This document shows positions 17,352 through 25,867 of a stretch of 49,104 nucleotides of DNA, one piece after another. The stretch is from assembly GCA_964489055.1 (NCBI GenBank), contig CAZAXF010000022.1:1-49104 (forward strand), given 5' to 3'. A program made the translations under genes and the position numbers. The stretch's first letter is position 1; each line of letters begins with the position of its first letter. A model generated the notes under the pieces. That model saw only the letters and a list, made by a program, of their open reading frames with translations. It ran no database searches and was not told the origin of the DNA. This DNA is from 66-474 sp964489055. GTDB lineage: Bacteria > Pseudomonadota > Gammaproteobacteria > Xanthomonadales > Rhodanobacteraceae.

Positions 17352-19150
17352 GGCGTGGCCCCGTGTGCGGCGGCGACCGCTGCGGTGGGCTTGGCCGGGG
17401 GCGGCTCGGGCGCGGGGGTCACCGGGCCGCCGGCGTACCACTGGCGCACGTTGTCGGGCGGGATGTCGAGCAGGCGCAGGGCGCCGGTCATCACCTTGCG
17501 AAATACCGGCGCCGATACCGCCCCGCCGAAGTATTCCCCGCCGTGGCCGCCGGCGTCACGGATGATGACCACGCCGACCAGGCGCGGGTTGCTGGCCGGG
17601 ACGATGCCGCAGAACAACGCGGCATAGCGGTTGTCGGCATAGCCACCGGCGATCGCCAGGTGCGCGGTGCCGGTCTTGCCGGCAACGGTGTAGTCGGTGA
17701 TCGCGGCCTGCGGCGCGGTGCCCTCGGGACTGACCACCGTGCGCAGCATCGCCATCACTTCGCCGGCCACGCTGGCCGGTTCCACGCGCACGCCCGGAGT
17801 GTCGGCGCCCTTGATGAAGGTCGGCGTGTGGCGGATGCCGCCGTCGGCGATGGCCGCGTAGGCGTCGGCCAGTTGCAACGCGGTCACGTTCAGCCCGTAA
17901 CCGAAGGCGATGGTGGCCTTGACGAAATCGCCCCAGGTGCGCGGCGGCGGGATGTAGCCGCCGACCTCGCCGGGAAAACCGCTGCCGGTGCTGGTGCCGA
18001 AACCGAACTGGTGCAGCACCTTGTTCATCTGCCGCGCGGTCAGGGTCAGCGAGATCTTGGAGGCGCCGACGTTGCTGGAATAGGTGATGACGTGGCTGAG
18101 GTCGATGCGGCCGTTGTCGCGGTCGTCACGGATGGTGTGCCCGTCGAGCATGAACCACCCGGGACTGGTGTCGAGCATCGTGGTCGGTGTCCACTGGCCC
18201 GATTCGAGCGCGGTGGTGATGGTGAACGGCTTCATCGTCGAGCCGGGCTCGGTGACATCGGTGACCGCGCGGTTGCGGCGCTGGGCCGCGGTGCTGCGGT
18301 CGATGTCGTTGGGGTTGTACGAGGGCACGTTGACCATCGCCAGGATCTCGCCGTTGCGCGGATCGAGGATCACCATCGAGCCCGATGCAGCGTGGCGCTT
18401 TGCCACCGCCTCGGCCAGCGCCGAGTAGGCGAGGTACTGGATGCGGCTGTCGATGCTGAGGGTCAGGTCGTGGCCCGGCACCGGCGGGCGGATCTGCTCG
18501 ACGTTCTCCACGGTGCGGCCCAGGCGGTCGCGGATCACGCGCTTTTCGCCCGGCTTGCCGGCCAGCCAGTCGTCGTAGGCCAGCTCCAGTCCTTCCTGGC
18601 CGTGGTCGTCGATGTTGGTGAAGCCGAGCACGTGCGCGGTGCTGGCGCCGTCGGGGTAATAACGCTTGTATTCGCGCTGGCCGTTGACGCCGGGAATGTC
18701 CAGCGCCAGCACGGCCTTGGCAGCGGTCGGCGTCATCAGCCGGCGCAGGTAGACGAATTCGCGGTCGCTGCGCTGCTGAAGCCGATGCCTCAGCTTTACG
18801 GCATCCACGCCCAGCGCCCTGGCCAGCTCCGGGATGCGATCAACGTGCTGCAGCAATTGTTGCGGATTCGCCCACAGCGAGAGCATGGGCGTGGAAACCG
18901 CCAGCGGCACGCCGTTGCGGTCGTAGATGGTGCCCCGCGAGACGGGAATCTCGACCTCGCGCAGGAAACGCGCGTCGCCCTGCTGCTGCAGGAATTTCTG
19001 GTGCACCACCTGCAGGTCGACCGCGCGCGCGATGAGCCCGAACGCGGCCGCGCCCAGCACCACGCCCACCAGCGCCAGGCGCTTGCGGGTATCGGGCCGG
19101 CGGCGGCGCGGCGGGTGCGCGGTGGTTTCGTGCGGGCGGCGTGGATTCAT
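17348..19150 (-). CDS. ftsI: Septal peptidoglycan transpeptidase FtsI (PBP3)
   Basis: 600 residues. FtsI cross-links septal peptidoglycan with FtsW. One membrane segment at about 27-47 (KRLALVGVVLGAAAFGLIA) follows a basic N-terminus. The three penicillin-binding motifs are present: the active serine in EPGSTMKPF, SSN in TYSSNVGASK, and KTGT in VAGKTGTAHLA. It ends with a proline- and alanine-rich tail. ATG at 19150 overlaps the ftsL stop by four bases. The open frame upstream of it is a shadow over ftsL and rsmH. Confidence 0.97.
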   Translation of the reverse strand: MNPRRPHETTAHPPRRRRPDTRKRLALVGVVLGAAAFGLIARAVDLQVVHQKFLQQQGDARFLREVEIPVSRGTIYDRNGVPLAVSTPMLSLWANPQQLLQHVDRIPELARALGVDAVKLRHRLQQRSDREFVYLRRLMTPTAAKAVLALDIPGVNGQREYKRYYPDGASTAHVLGFTNIDDHGQEGLELAYDDWLAGKPGEKRVIRDRLGRTVENVEQIRPPVPGHDLTLSIDSRIQYLAYSALAEAVAKRHAASGSMVILDPRNGEILAMVNVPSYNPNDIDRSTAAQRRNRAVTDVTEPGSTMKPFTITTALESGQWTPTTMLDTSPGWFMLDGHTIRDDRDNGRIDLSHVITYSSNVGASKISLTLTARQMNKVLHQFGFGTSTGSGFPGEVGGYIPPPRTWGDFVKATIAFGYGLNVTALQLADAYAAIADGGIRHTPTFIKGADTPGVRVEPASVAGEVMAMLRTVVSPEGTAPQAAITDYTVAGKTGTAHLAIAGGYADNRYAALFCGIVPASNPRLVGVVIIRDAGGHGGEYFGGAVSAPVFRKVMTGALRLLDIPPDNVRQWYAGGPVTPAPEPPPAKPTAAVAAAHGATP

Positions 19151-19419
19151 TCGCGGATCATCTCCACGCTGGAAGCCGGCGGACTGACCATGCCGAGCCG
19201 ACCGCGCGCGATCGCCTCGATGCGCGCCGGGCTGGCCCAGGTCGCCTGTTCCAGTTCCAGGCGCCCGAAGGTCACGTTCAACGCATCGCGCCGGGCCTGC
19301 AGCCGGCTCAGTTCGATGAAGTCGACGCGGTTCTGGTGCCGCGCCCACGCCACGGCGACGCCGCTGGCGACCACCGCCAGCAGCAGTACGCCCACCGCGA
19401 GCACGCTGACGGCCTTCAT
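19147..19419 (-). CDS. ftsL: Cell division protein FtsL
   Basis: 90 residues: a membrane segment at about 3-25 (AVSVLAVGVLLLAVVASGVAVA) and a periplasmic coiled coil (NRVDFIELSRLQARRDAL). It forms the FtsQLB bridge. Recognition rests on topology, size and the place between rsmH and ftsI, since FtsL is poorly conserved. ATGA overlaps on both sides. Confidence 0.92.
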   Translation of the reverse strand: MKAVSVLAVGVLLLAVVASGVAVAWARHQNRVDFIELSRLQARRDALNVTFGRLELEQATWASPARIEAIARGRLGMVSPPASSVEMIRE

Positions 19420-20360
19420 GCGGACACCTCCGGCCGGCGTTTTTCCGCAACCCGCAGCACCGCCGAGCGCGCGCGCGGATTGCGCGCCACCTCGTCCGCA
19501 TCCGGTTTCTGCGCGCGGCCGACGGCACGCAGCGGCGGCGCCGGCGCGGGCGGTTGCGGAAGGCCGCGCGGGATGCGCACGCGTTCGGTGTCGCCGCGGA
19601 TGAAACGCTTGACGATGCGATCCTCCAGCGAATGGAAACTGATCACCACCAGCCGCCCGCCGGGACGCAGCGCATCCGCCGCCGCCGGCAACGCACGTTC
19701 CAGGGACCCCAGCTCGTCGTTGACATGCAGCCTGAGGGCCTGGAAGCTGCGCGTGGCCGGATGCTTGTGGCGCTCGCGGCGACCCAGGGTGTGCTCGACG
19801 AGCTCGGCCAGCTCGCGGGTGGTGCGGATCGGCGCCTCGGCGCGGCGCGCGACGATCGCGCGCGCGATGCGGCGGCTCATGCGCTCCTCGCCGAAGCGGA
19901 ACAGCACGTCGGCGATCGCGCGCTCGTCGGCGCGCGCCAGGAAGTCCGCCGCGCTTTCGCCGGCGGCCGGATCCATGCGCATGTCCAGCGGCGCGTCCGA
20001 CTGGAACGAAAAGCCGCGCGCCGGATCGTCCAGCTGCGGCGAGGACACGCCAAGGTCCAGCAGGATCCCGTCCAGCCCCGCCCGCGCATCGTCCCAGTCG
20101 AGCAGTGCGGCGAAGTTGTCGTGCCGGATCGCGACCCGCGGATCGGCGCCGAATTCGCGCCGTGCGGTTTCAATCGCCGCGGGGTCGCGATCCATCAGCA
20201 ACAACCGGGCCTGCGGGCCCAGGCGCTCGAGCAACGCGCGCGCGTGGCCGCCGCGCCCGAAGGTGCCGTCCAGATAACGCCCGTCGGGCCGCAACGCCAG
20301 TCCTGCCAGCGCCGCGTCCCGCATCACCGGGGTGTGCTTGCGCTCCGCGCCGCCCGTCAT
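19416..20360 (-). CDS. rsmH: 16S rRNA m4C1402 methyltransferase
   Basis: 314 residues from the ATG at 20360, the usual length. RsmH methylates C1402 in the ribosomal P site. Motifs: KHTPVMRDAALAGL at the start, the SAM loop DGTFGRGGHARALL, ILLDLGVSSPQLDDPARGFSF, and VISFHSLEDRIVKRFI near the end. The start is uncertain: in-frame ATGs at 20378 and 20426 are possible, and a GTG at 20468 would overlap the mraZ stop as GTGA, giving a longer N-terminus. The family alignment favours 20360. Confidence 0.96.
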   Translation of the reverse strand: MTGGAERKHTPVMRDAALAGLALRPDGRYLDGTFGRGGHARALLERLGPQARLLLMDRDPAAIETARREFGADPRVAIRHDNFAALLDWDDARAGLDGILLDLGVSSPQLDDPARGFSFQSDAPLDMRMDPAAGESAADFLARADERAIADVLFRFGEERMSRRIARAIVARRAEAPIRTTRELAELVEHTLGRRERHKHPATRSFQALRLHVNDELGSLERALPAAADALRPGGRLVVISFHSLEDRIVKRFIRGDTERVRIPRGLPQPPAPAPPLRAVGRAQKPDADEVARNPRARSAVLRVAEKRRPEVSA

Positions 20361-20464
20361 CGCCCGTGTCCCGTCCATCTGCCGCACCCGCGCACGCCGG
20401 GTGCGCCGCCCGTGTCCGTTCGGCATCCGGCCCGGCGCCACCCGCCGCTGACCGAACGCGTGCG

Positions 20465-20911
20465 TCACAACTTCAGTCCCGCCATTTCCTCGCTGACGTC
20501 TTCTTCGCCGATCGTCTGCTGGATCTTCGCGAGGTGTGCTTCGTTGCTCCACAGCTCGAACTTGTTGCCCATGCCGAGCAACACCGCCTTCTTGCCGATG
20601 CCCGAGGTGGTCCGCTGGCTGGCCGGAAGCAGGATCCGCGCGGCACTGTCGAGCTCGACCTGGGTCGCCGCGCCGACCAGCTTCAACTGCAGGTCGCGGT
20701 GCACGCGCTTGACCGTGGACAGCGCGTTGACCTGGTCGCGCACGCGTTCCCATTCCGGTTGCGGAAATACCCAGAGGCAGCCCGGCTCAAACGGGTTGTA
20801 GGTGATCACCAGCCGGCTGTTGCATACGCGCGCGATCGGCTCCCGGTAGGCGGTGGGAATCGCCAGCCGGCCCTTGTCGTCGACGCTGATAGCGGTCTCG
20901 CCCTGAAACAT
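20465..20911 (-). CDS. mraZ: Transcriptional regulator MraZ
   Basis: 148 residues, two AbrB-like half-domains, each with the DxxGR-type loop: ISVDDKGRLAIPTAYR and VELDSAARILLPASQR. MraZ forms a ring that binds repeats upstream of its own gene and controls the dcw cluster. The ATG at 20911 (MFQGETAISVDDKGR) is the family start; an upstream in-frame GTG at 20938 would fall inside the operator. First gene of the cluster, preceded by a good promoter and phased operator boxes. Confidence 0.97.
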   Translation of the reverse strand: MFQGETAISVDDKGRLAIPTAYREPIARVCNSRLVITYNPFEPGCLWVFPQPEWERVRDQVNALSTVKRVHRDLQLKLVGAATQVELDSAARILLPASQRTTSGIGKKAVLLGMGNKFELWSNEAHLAKIQQTIGEEDVSEEMAGLKL

Positions 20912-20923
20912 GCGACTGGATTT

Positions 20924-20958
20924 CCCACATATTCCCACAAAACTACACGTGGGCCCAC
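20924..20958 (-). promoter_or_regulatory. MraZ operator: GTGGG boxes at exact 10-bp phase
   Basis: On the minus strand GTGGG occurs at 20928-20924, 20938-20934 and 20958-20954. The slot between (20948-20944) reads GTGTA, a degenerate box. All four slots are spaced 10 bp, as in described MraZ-binding repeats (TGGGA repeated every helical turn). The upstream box overlaps the -10, so binding should block RNA polymerase and autoregulate the cluster. Confidence 0.88.
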
Positions 20959-20985
20959 CTTAGTCGCAGGGGGTGAGACTGTCAA
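20957..20985 (-). promoter_or_regulatory. Main dcw promoter (Pmra)
   Basis: Minus strand: perfect -35 TTGACA (20985-20980), a 17-bp spacer and -10 TAAGGT (20962-20957). It is a strong sigma-70 match about 45 bases upstream of mraZ and overlaps the operator. A second possible -10, TATACT near 21036-21041 on the same strand, has no clear -35. Confidence 0.85.
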
Positions 20986-21591
20986 GCAATTTTCGCTTGC
21001 AGATCAATGGGAAAGGCGAAGTTCTGTCATTTTTTCAAGTATAACTTCAGGTGTCGTGGCAACGTCATTGAAAGCCAAGGCTTTTGTGTCGTACGACAAT
21101 GATCAATCGGTGTGCCGGATGGCGTCCATCGCGGGTTTTGCATGGCTTTCATTCAGCCGATCGTCACGTTTCGGGCACCCGCGACCACCCGCCATCGTGC
21201 GCGGAGCGCACACTACGCCTCACACCACACCGGGTAGCACGAGGGGATGGCCATGATCGACCATTGACCGCGCCGCACGCGGCGATTGACCGCATCCGGC
21301 GCGCTCCGCCACGGTTGATGCCATACGGGCAGCGTGCACTTCGTGCACGCACGGGCCCGCCAAGGCGTCGTTGGGAGCGGGTGTCGTGAAAAGCCAGACC
21401 AAGGGGCGTCATCTCCGGGCACGTGACATGTACCCGTTCGGGCCTCACACCAAAGCTCCGCTCGAAGCGGCTGTCGTGAAAAGTCAGGCCAGGGATGGCC
21501 GTGGCGCGGGGCCCACATAGCCGAAGCCGGCGCCCAGTCAGGGCGCATGATCCGGCCAACACAGCGATCATGGACGATCGCACAAACAAAT
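20986..21591. repeat. Gene-free region upstream of mraZ with a 90-bp imperfect tandem repeat
   Basis: No credible gene. The core TGTCGTGAAAAG recurs at 21382 and 21472, exactly 90 bases apart, inside longer matching blocks (about 21375-21407 and 21464-21499, both AGCGG-TGTCGTGAAAAG-CAG-CCA). A short palindrome GTGCACTTCGTGCAC lies near 21333-21347. The stretch also holds GCGATC/GATCGC arms near 21564-21581, just past the 3' end of rnpB. It separates rnpB from the dcw promoter. Confidence 0.6.
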
Positions 21592-21971
21592 GGAGTCGGC
21601 CTGTAAGCCGGGTCCTGTACGCCTTGCGGCGTGACAGTCATTCCTCTCGGCCAGATGTCGCCATCTGGCTCCAGCGACCAACCCGGGAACGGTGCGGGCC
21701 ACACCATGGTTCCCCTATTTGGTCTTGCTCCGGGTGGGGTTTGCCGTGCCGTCGACTGTTGCCAGCGACGCGGTGCGCTCTTGCCGCACCCTTTCACCCT
21801 TGCCTGATCCGTCCGCGCGCCTTGCGGCAGCACGAAACGGCCATCGGCGGTCTACTCTCTGTTGCACTTTCCGTCGGCTCACGCCGCCCAGGCGTTGCCT
21901 GGCACCCTGCCCTGCGGAGCCCGGACTTTCCTCGGCGTTCTCGCGAACGACGCGACTGTCCGGCCGACTCC
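21592..21971 (-). ncRNA. rnpB: RNase P RNA (bacterial class A)
   Basis: The catalytic RNA of RNase P, which trims tRNA 5' ends. On the minus strand it begins GGAGTCGGCCGGACAGTCGC and soon has the universally conserved GAGGAAAGTCCGGGCTC. ACAGAGAGTAGACCGCC lies about 90 bases in, and the 3' end GACCCGGCTTACAGGCCGA closes with the 5' strand (GGAGTCGGCC with GGCCGACTCC). The length of about 380 bases is normal. It lies between mraZ and rsmI, as in pseudomonads and xanthomonads. Confidence 0.96.
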
Positions 21972-21973
21972 AT

Positions 21974-21991
21974 GTGCCATTGTAATGGCAC
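21974..21991. promoter_or_regulatory. rnpB -10 region within an 18-bp palindrome
   Basis: GTGCCATTGTAATGGCAC is an inverted repeat of two 8-base arms. Its minus strand contains TACAAT (21984-21979), placed correctly as the -10 for an rnpB start near 21971. No good -35 is seen: the expected place (about 22002-22007) is where the GGGACCG array begins. Confidence 0.65.
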
Positions 21992-22003
21992 GGGAGTCGG
22001 AAT

Positions 22004-22236
22004 GGGGACCAGGGACCGGGGAGGGGGACCGGGGACCGGAAAGCATGGCAGCGTGACGGCCTTTGCCAGTTTGCGGGTTGGCCGTGACACAAAAGCGGAT
22101 CTGGTGAACCACGTCGCCGACCGGGAGCCACCCAGCGTCGATTCCGCAGCGTCGACGTCGAAGCATCTATCCCGCCGCGCCCGGTCCCCCGGTCGCCGGT
22201 CCCGGCTCTTCCCCCGGTCCCCGGTCCCCGGGCCCC
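22004..22236. repeat. GGGACCG palindromic element between rnpB and rsmI
   Basis: Left arm 22004-22039, right arm of CGGTCCC-like units 22180-22236, spacer about 140 bases. The right arm is coding, forming the last residues of RsmI. The spacer begins GAAAGCATGGCAGCGTGACGG and resembles the spacer of the element at 29202-29426. Confidence 0.85.
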
Positions 22237-23069
22237 AATCCCGCTTCGCCATACAGCACCTTCCGCGGCGCGCCGCTGATCGCGGCGGCCAGCTTGGCGG
22301 CCCTGGCGGGCGGCAGTTCCTGACGCAGGATCGCAAGCACGCGACGGCCTTCGGCGATGCGGGCATCGGCATCCTCGCCGCGCCCGGCGATCACCAGCAC
22401 GCACTCGCCGAGGCGTTGTTCAGGGTCGGCCTGCACGCGGGCGGCGATGTCGCCCAGCGTCGGGCCGAGGCAGGTTTCGTGCAGCTTGGTCAACTCGCGC
22501 AGCAAGCGTGCCTCGCGGTCCCCGCCGAAGGCATCGCGCAAATCCGTGCAGCACGCGGCAATGCGATGCGAGGATTCGTAGATCACCAGCGTGCGCGGCT
22601 CCTCGGCGAGTTCGCGCGCCCGCGCGCGGCGTGCGGCGGCCTTCGCCGGCAGGAACCCCTCGAACACGAAACGGTCGCTGGGCAGGCCCGCGACCGACAA
22701 CGCCGCGATCGCCGCGCATGCACCCGGCACCGGCGACACCGCGATGCCGGCCTCGCGCGCGGCGCGCACCAGCCGAAAACCCGGATCGCTGACCAGCGGC
22801 GTGCCGGCGTCGGATACCAGCGCGATATCCTCGCCGGCGCGCAGCTTTTCGATCAATGCGCCCACCGCGGTGCGCTCGTTGTGTTCGTGCAAGGCCGTCA
22901 GCGGCGTGTCGATCCCGAAATGCCGCAGCAGCGGCCGGCTGTGGCGGGTGTCTTCGGCGGCGACCAGCGCGGCCTCGCGCAACGCCTGTTGCGCACGCGG
23001 CGAAAGATCGCCGAGGTTGCCGATCGGCGTCGCGACGACCCACAAGGTTCCCGATCCTTTCGCGTTCAC
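22167..23069 (-). CDS. rsmI: 16S rRNA 2'-O-methyltransferase (C1402) with array-derived tail
   Basis: 300 residues from a GTG at 23069 with GGAG eight bases upstream. RsmI methylates the ribose of C1402, the same base as RsmH. Motifs: LWVVATPIGNLGDLSPRA at the start, EDTRHSRPLLRHF, ALVSDAGTPLVSDPG and VSPVPGACAAIAALS. The normal protein ends near KVLYGEA; the last 25 residues or so (LGPGDRGPGEEPGPATGGPG) translate the GGGACCG-family arm. It diverges from lpoA, as yraL does from yraM in E. coli. Confidence 0.95.
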   Translation of the reverse strand: MNAKGSGTLWVVATPIGNLGDLSPRAQQALREAALVAAEDTRHSRPLLRHFGIDTPLTALHEHNERTAVGALIEKLRAGEDIALVSDAGTPLVSDPGFRLVRAAREAGIAVSPVPGACAAIAALSVAGLPSDRFVFEGFLPAKAAARRARARELAEEPRTLVIYESSHRIAACCTDLRDAFGGDREARLLRELTKLHETCLGPTLGDIAARVQADPEQRLGECVLVIAGRGEDADARIAEGRRVLAILRQELPPARAAKLAAAISGAPRKVLYGEAGLGPGDRGPGEEPGPATGGPGAAG

Positions 23070-23145
23070 GTGGCGTCTCCGGACGTTGCGACTCGATCGG
23101 CTATCATCGCCGAAACAGCCGCATGCGCGCGCCGACGGAGTACCC

Positions 23146-24945
23146 ATGCCGAAAATCCGGTTGCCTTTCCCTCTCATCATTGTGGTCGCGACGTTGCTGC
23201 TGGTTGGCGGCTGCAGCACCCTGGGCACGACATCGCGACCGGCCGCGGCACCGACCAGCGCCGCCTACGACCACGCACAATCGCTGTACCGGGCCGGCAA
23301 CTTCCCGGCCGCCGCCGACGCGTTCCTGGCGCTCGCCGATTCGCAGCCGGCCCTGCGCGACCGCGCGTTGCTGGGTGCCGCCGCGAGCAACCGGTCGCTG
23401 GGCCGGTTCGCCCGCACCGAGTCCCTGCTCCGGCAAATCGACCGGCACCGGCTCTCGCGCGAAGGGGACGCGCGCTTCCGGATCCTGTCCGCCGAGGTCG
23501 CCCTGCAGCGCGGCCGACCCGACGCCGCGCTGCAATGGCTGTCCGGGCTGCCCCCGCAACTGCCTTCCGACCTGCGCAGATACGCGCTCGACGTGCAGGC
23601 GCGCGCGCAGTTGTCCAGCGGCGACCGGCTCGCGGCCGCGCGCGCACTCGTCAAGCGCCTGTCGCTGTTGCCGCCGGCCGCGCAGCCGGCCGAACAGCAA
23701 CGCATCGTCGCGATCCTGGCGGGGATGGGCAAGACCAGCCTGACCCCGCTGTACGCATCGCTGGCCGACAACGATCCGGTCAAGCCGTGGGTGCAGCAGG
23801 CACTCGGCCAGTCCGGCGCAGGCATGGCGCGGGTATTGCCACAGCTCACCCAGCCGGTGGGCACCGTGGGCGCGGGCTCGACCGCGCCCCGGGGTTACGC
23901 GATGCCCGCGCGCGTGGCCTTGCTGTTGCCGGCGACCGGCCCGGTCGCGGTGGCAGGCGCAGCCGTGCGCGACGGATTCTTCGCGGCCTATTTCCACGCT
24001 TCCGGCAGCAGCGACATGCGGCCCGAGGTACGGGTGTACGACACCGGGGGCACGCCCGATGGTGCACTGGCGGCGTACCGCCGGGCGGTCGCCGATGGCG
24101 CGCTGCTGGTGGTCGGACCGCTGGGACGCGCGGGCGTGGGTGCGGTATTCGCGCAGCCGTCGCTGCCGGTTCCCGTGCTGGCGCTCAATCATCCACAAGC
24201 CGCCACGCCGACGCCCGTGGGCAGCACCGCGTTCGCGCTGCTGCCCGAGGCCGAAGGCGCGCAACTGGCCGCGCACATGATCCAGCAGGGCCTGCACGCG
24301 GCAATCGTGTTCCGTGGCGAGGGATCCACCGCGACCCGCACCTTCAAGGCGTTCAAGGCGCAATTCGCGAGCCTGGGCGGCCAGGTCGCCAACGACATCG
24401 TGCTGCCCAAGGGTGCGGTGGACTTCGAGGACCAGGTCGAGGCGGCGCTGGCCGGCTCGGGTTCGGAAACCGGGATCGTCGCGCTGCTGCGCCCCGAGCA
24501 GGCACGCCTGCTGCTGCCCCAGCTCAGGCTGGCACGCTCGACGCTGCCGGTGCTGTCCACCTCGATGATCTATTCGGGCACCGCGGACACGGTCGCCAAC
24601 CGCGACCTCGACGGCGTCCAGTTCTGCGACGAACCATGGCTCTACGACGCGCAGGCCGGCCTGCCCGATCCGGCGACGCTGGCTTCGCTGCTGCAGACCG
24701 CGAGCGGCCCCGCAGCCCGCCTGTTCGCGTTCGGCATGGACGCCTACGACCTGATGCCCTACCTCGGCTGGCTGCGCACGCACCCGGGCAGCTACCTGCC
24801 CGGCGCCACCGGATCGCTGACCATGGACGGGACCGGCGAGATCCTGCGCGAACCGATCTGGGTGCAATTCCACGATGGTGTCGCACGGCCCATGGCGGCA
24901 GGCCTCGAGGCACCGCCCACCGCCGCCGTTCCCGGCAATCCATGA
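23146..24945 (+). CDS. lpoA: Penicillin-binding protein activator LpoA (lipoprotein)
   Basis: 599 residues. A lipoprotein signal ends in LLLVGGCS (Cys about 24). The N-terminal half has TPR-like helices (YDHAQSLYRAGNFPAAADAF). The C-terminal half is a periplasmic-binding-protein fold from about 245 (ARVALLLPATGPVAVAGAAVRDGFFAAY), with ALNHPQAA and VFRGEGSTATRTFKAF. In E. coli LpoA activates PBP1A from the outer membrane. The stop overlaps the yraN start by ATGA. Confidence 0.93.
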   Translation: MPKIRLPFPLIIVVATLLLVGGCSTLGTTSRPAAAPTSAAYDHAQSLYRAGNFPAAADAFLALADSQPALRDRALLGAAASNRSLGRFARTESLLRQIDRHRLSREGDARFRILSAEVALQRGRPDAALQWLSGLPPQLPSDLRRYALDVQARAQLSSGDRLAAARALVKRLSLLPPAAQPAEQQRIVAILAGMGKTSLTPLYASLADNDPVKPWVQQALGQSGAGMARVLPQLTQPVGTVGAGSTAPRGYAMPARVALLLPATGPVAVAGAAVRDGFFAAYFHASGSSDMRPEVRVYDTGGTPDGALAAYRRAVADGALLVVGPLGRAGVGAVFAQPSLPVPVLALNHPQAATPTPVGSTAFALLPEAEGAQLAAHMIQQGLHAAIVFRGEGSTATRTFKAFKAQFASLGGQVANDIVLPKGAVDFEDQVEAALAGSGSETGIVALLRPEQARLLLPQLRLARSTLPVLSTSMIYSGTADTVANRDLDGVQFCDEPWLYDAQAGLPDPATLASLLQTASGPAARLFAFGMDAYDLMPYLGWLRTHPGSYLPGATGSLTMDGTGEILREPIWVQFHDGVARPMAAGLEAPPTAAVPGNP

Positions 24946-25307
24946 CCACCACCGGAACCGGCGCACGCTTCGAACAACACGCCCTCGAGCGGCTGGAACA
25001 AGCCGGCCTGAAACTGGTCGAACGCAACTGGCGAACGCGTTTCGGTGAGCTGGATCTGGTGATGCGCGACGGCGGCATGCTGGTGTTCGTGGAAGTGCGC
25101 TACCGGCGCGACCCGCGTTTCGGCGGTGGCGCGGCCTCGGTGGGCCCGGCCAAGCGCGAAAGGCTGGTGCGCGCGGCGCTCGGGTTCCTGCAATCGCACC
25201 CGCGCCTCGCCGCGCTGCCATGCAGGTTCGATGTGGTAGCGTTCGACGGCGACGCCGACGCGCCCGCGTGCGACTGGCAACGCGCCGCGTTCGAGGTTTC
25301 CCCATGA
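24942..25307 (+). CDS. yraN: YraN family (UPF0102) nuclease-like protein
   Basis: 121 residues. The restriction-endonuclease-like core is visible: LKLVERNWRTRFGELDLVMRD with the E-D pair, and FVEVRYRRDPRFGG with the E-x-K/R strand. The cellular role of the family is not settled. Coupled by 4-base overlaps to lpoA and to dolP, in the order lpoA-yraN-dolP; the diaA gene that sits in the E. coli version of this cluster is absent here. Confidence 0.93.
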   Translation: MTTTGTGARFEQHALERLEQAGLKLVERNWRTRFGELDLVMRDGGMLVFVEVRYRRDPRFGGGAASVGPAKRERLVRAALGFLQSHPRLAALPCRFDVVAFDGDADAPACDWQRAAFEVSP

Positions 25308-25867
25308 TTGCGAGGCATTCCATGCGCAAGACGATTTCCCTGGCCGGCCTGATGCTGTTGCTGGCGGCGCTGGCCGCGTGCAGCGCCGTCACCCCCCGTC
25401 GCGGCATCAACCGCGCGCTGATCGACCGCAACGTGCAACTGACCGCACAGCGCGCGCTCGACAGCGACCCGCAGCTCCAGGGCCGCGCGCACATCGGCAC
25501 CAGCGTCTACAACGGCGTGCTGCTGCTGATCGGCGAGGCCAGCACCGAGGAGGTCAAGCAACGCGCCGAGGACGACGTTACCGGGTACCAGAGCGTCAAA
25601 CGCGTGGTGAACCTGATCGACGTGATGCCGCTGCAATCGGCGGCCCGCGGCGCGCTGGACGCCTCGCTGACCGCGCGCGTGAAAACCGCGCTGGTCAGCG
25701 TGAACCTTCCCGGCTTCGACCCGGGACGCGTCAACGTGAGCACCGCGCACGGCAAGGTGTACCTGATGGGCCTGCTCAGCCGCAAGGAAGCCCAGGCCGT
25801 GACCGACGTGGTCAGCCACGTCGCCGGCGTGAAGCAGGTGGTGCCGGTGTTCGAGTACACCGACTGA
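25304..25867 (+). CDS. dolP: BON-domain outer membrane lipoprotein (DolP/YraP)
   Basis: 187 residues from the ATG at 25304, or 181 from the ATG at 25322, which has GCGAGG upstream. The lipobox is LAAC (LLLAALAACSAV). Two BON domains follow: one around GTSVYNGVLLLIGEA and VKRVVNLIDV, the other around RVNVSTAHGKVYLMGLL and VVPVFEYTD. DolP binds anionic lipids at division sites and supports envelope integrity in E. coli. ATGA overlap with yraN. Confidence 0.92.
   Translation: MIARHSMRKTISLAGLMLLLAALAACSAVTPRRGINRALIDRNVQLTAQRALDSDPQLQGRAHIGTSVYNGVLLLIGEASTEEVKQRAEDDVTGYQSVKRVVNLIDVMPLQSAARGALDASLTARVKTALVSVNLPGFDPGRVNVSTAHGKVYLMGLLSRKEAQAVTDVVSHVAGVKQVVPVFEYTD

Noticed and set aside
21564..21581. 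Terminator for rnpB
   Set aside because: GCGATC/GATCGC arms are present, but the T-rich tract lies on the wrong side for rnpB.
21213..21833. Open frame of about 206 codons on the minus strand
   Set aside because: It runs across rnpB and the upstream repeat region; the RNA gene explains the first part and the composition is not protein-like.
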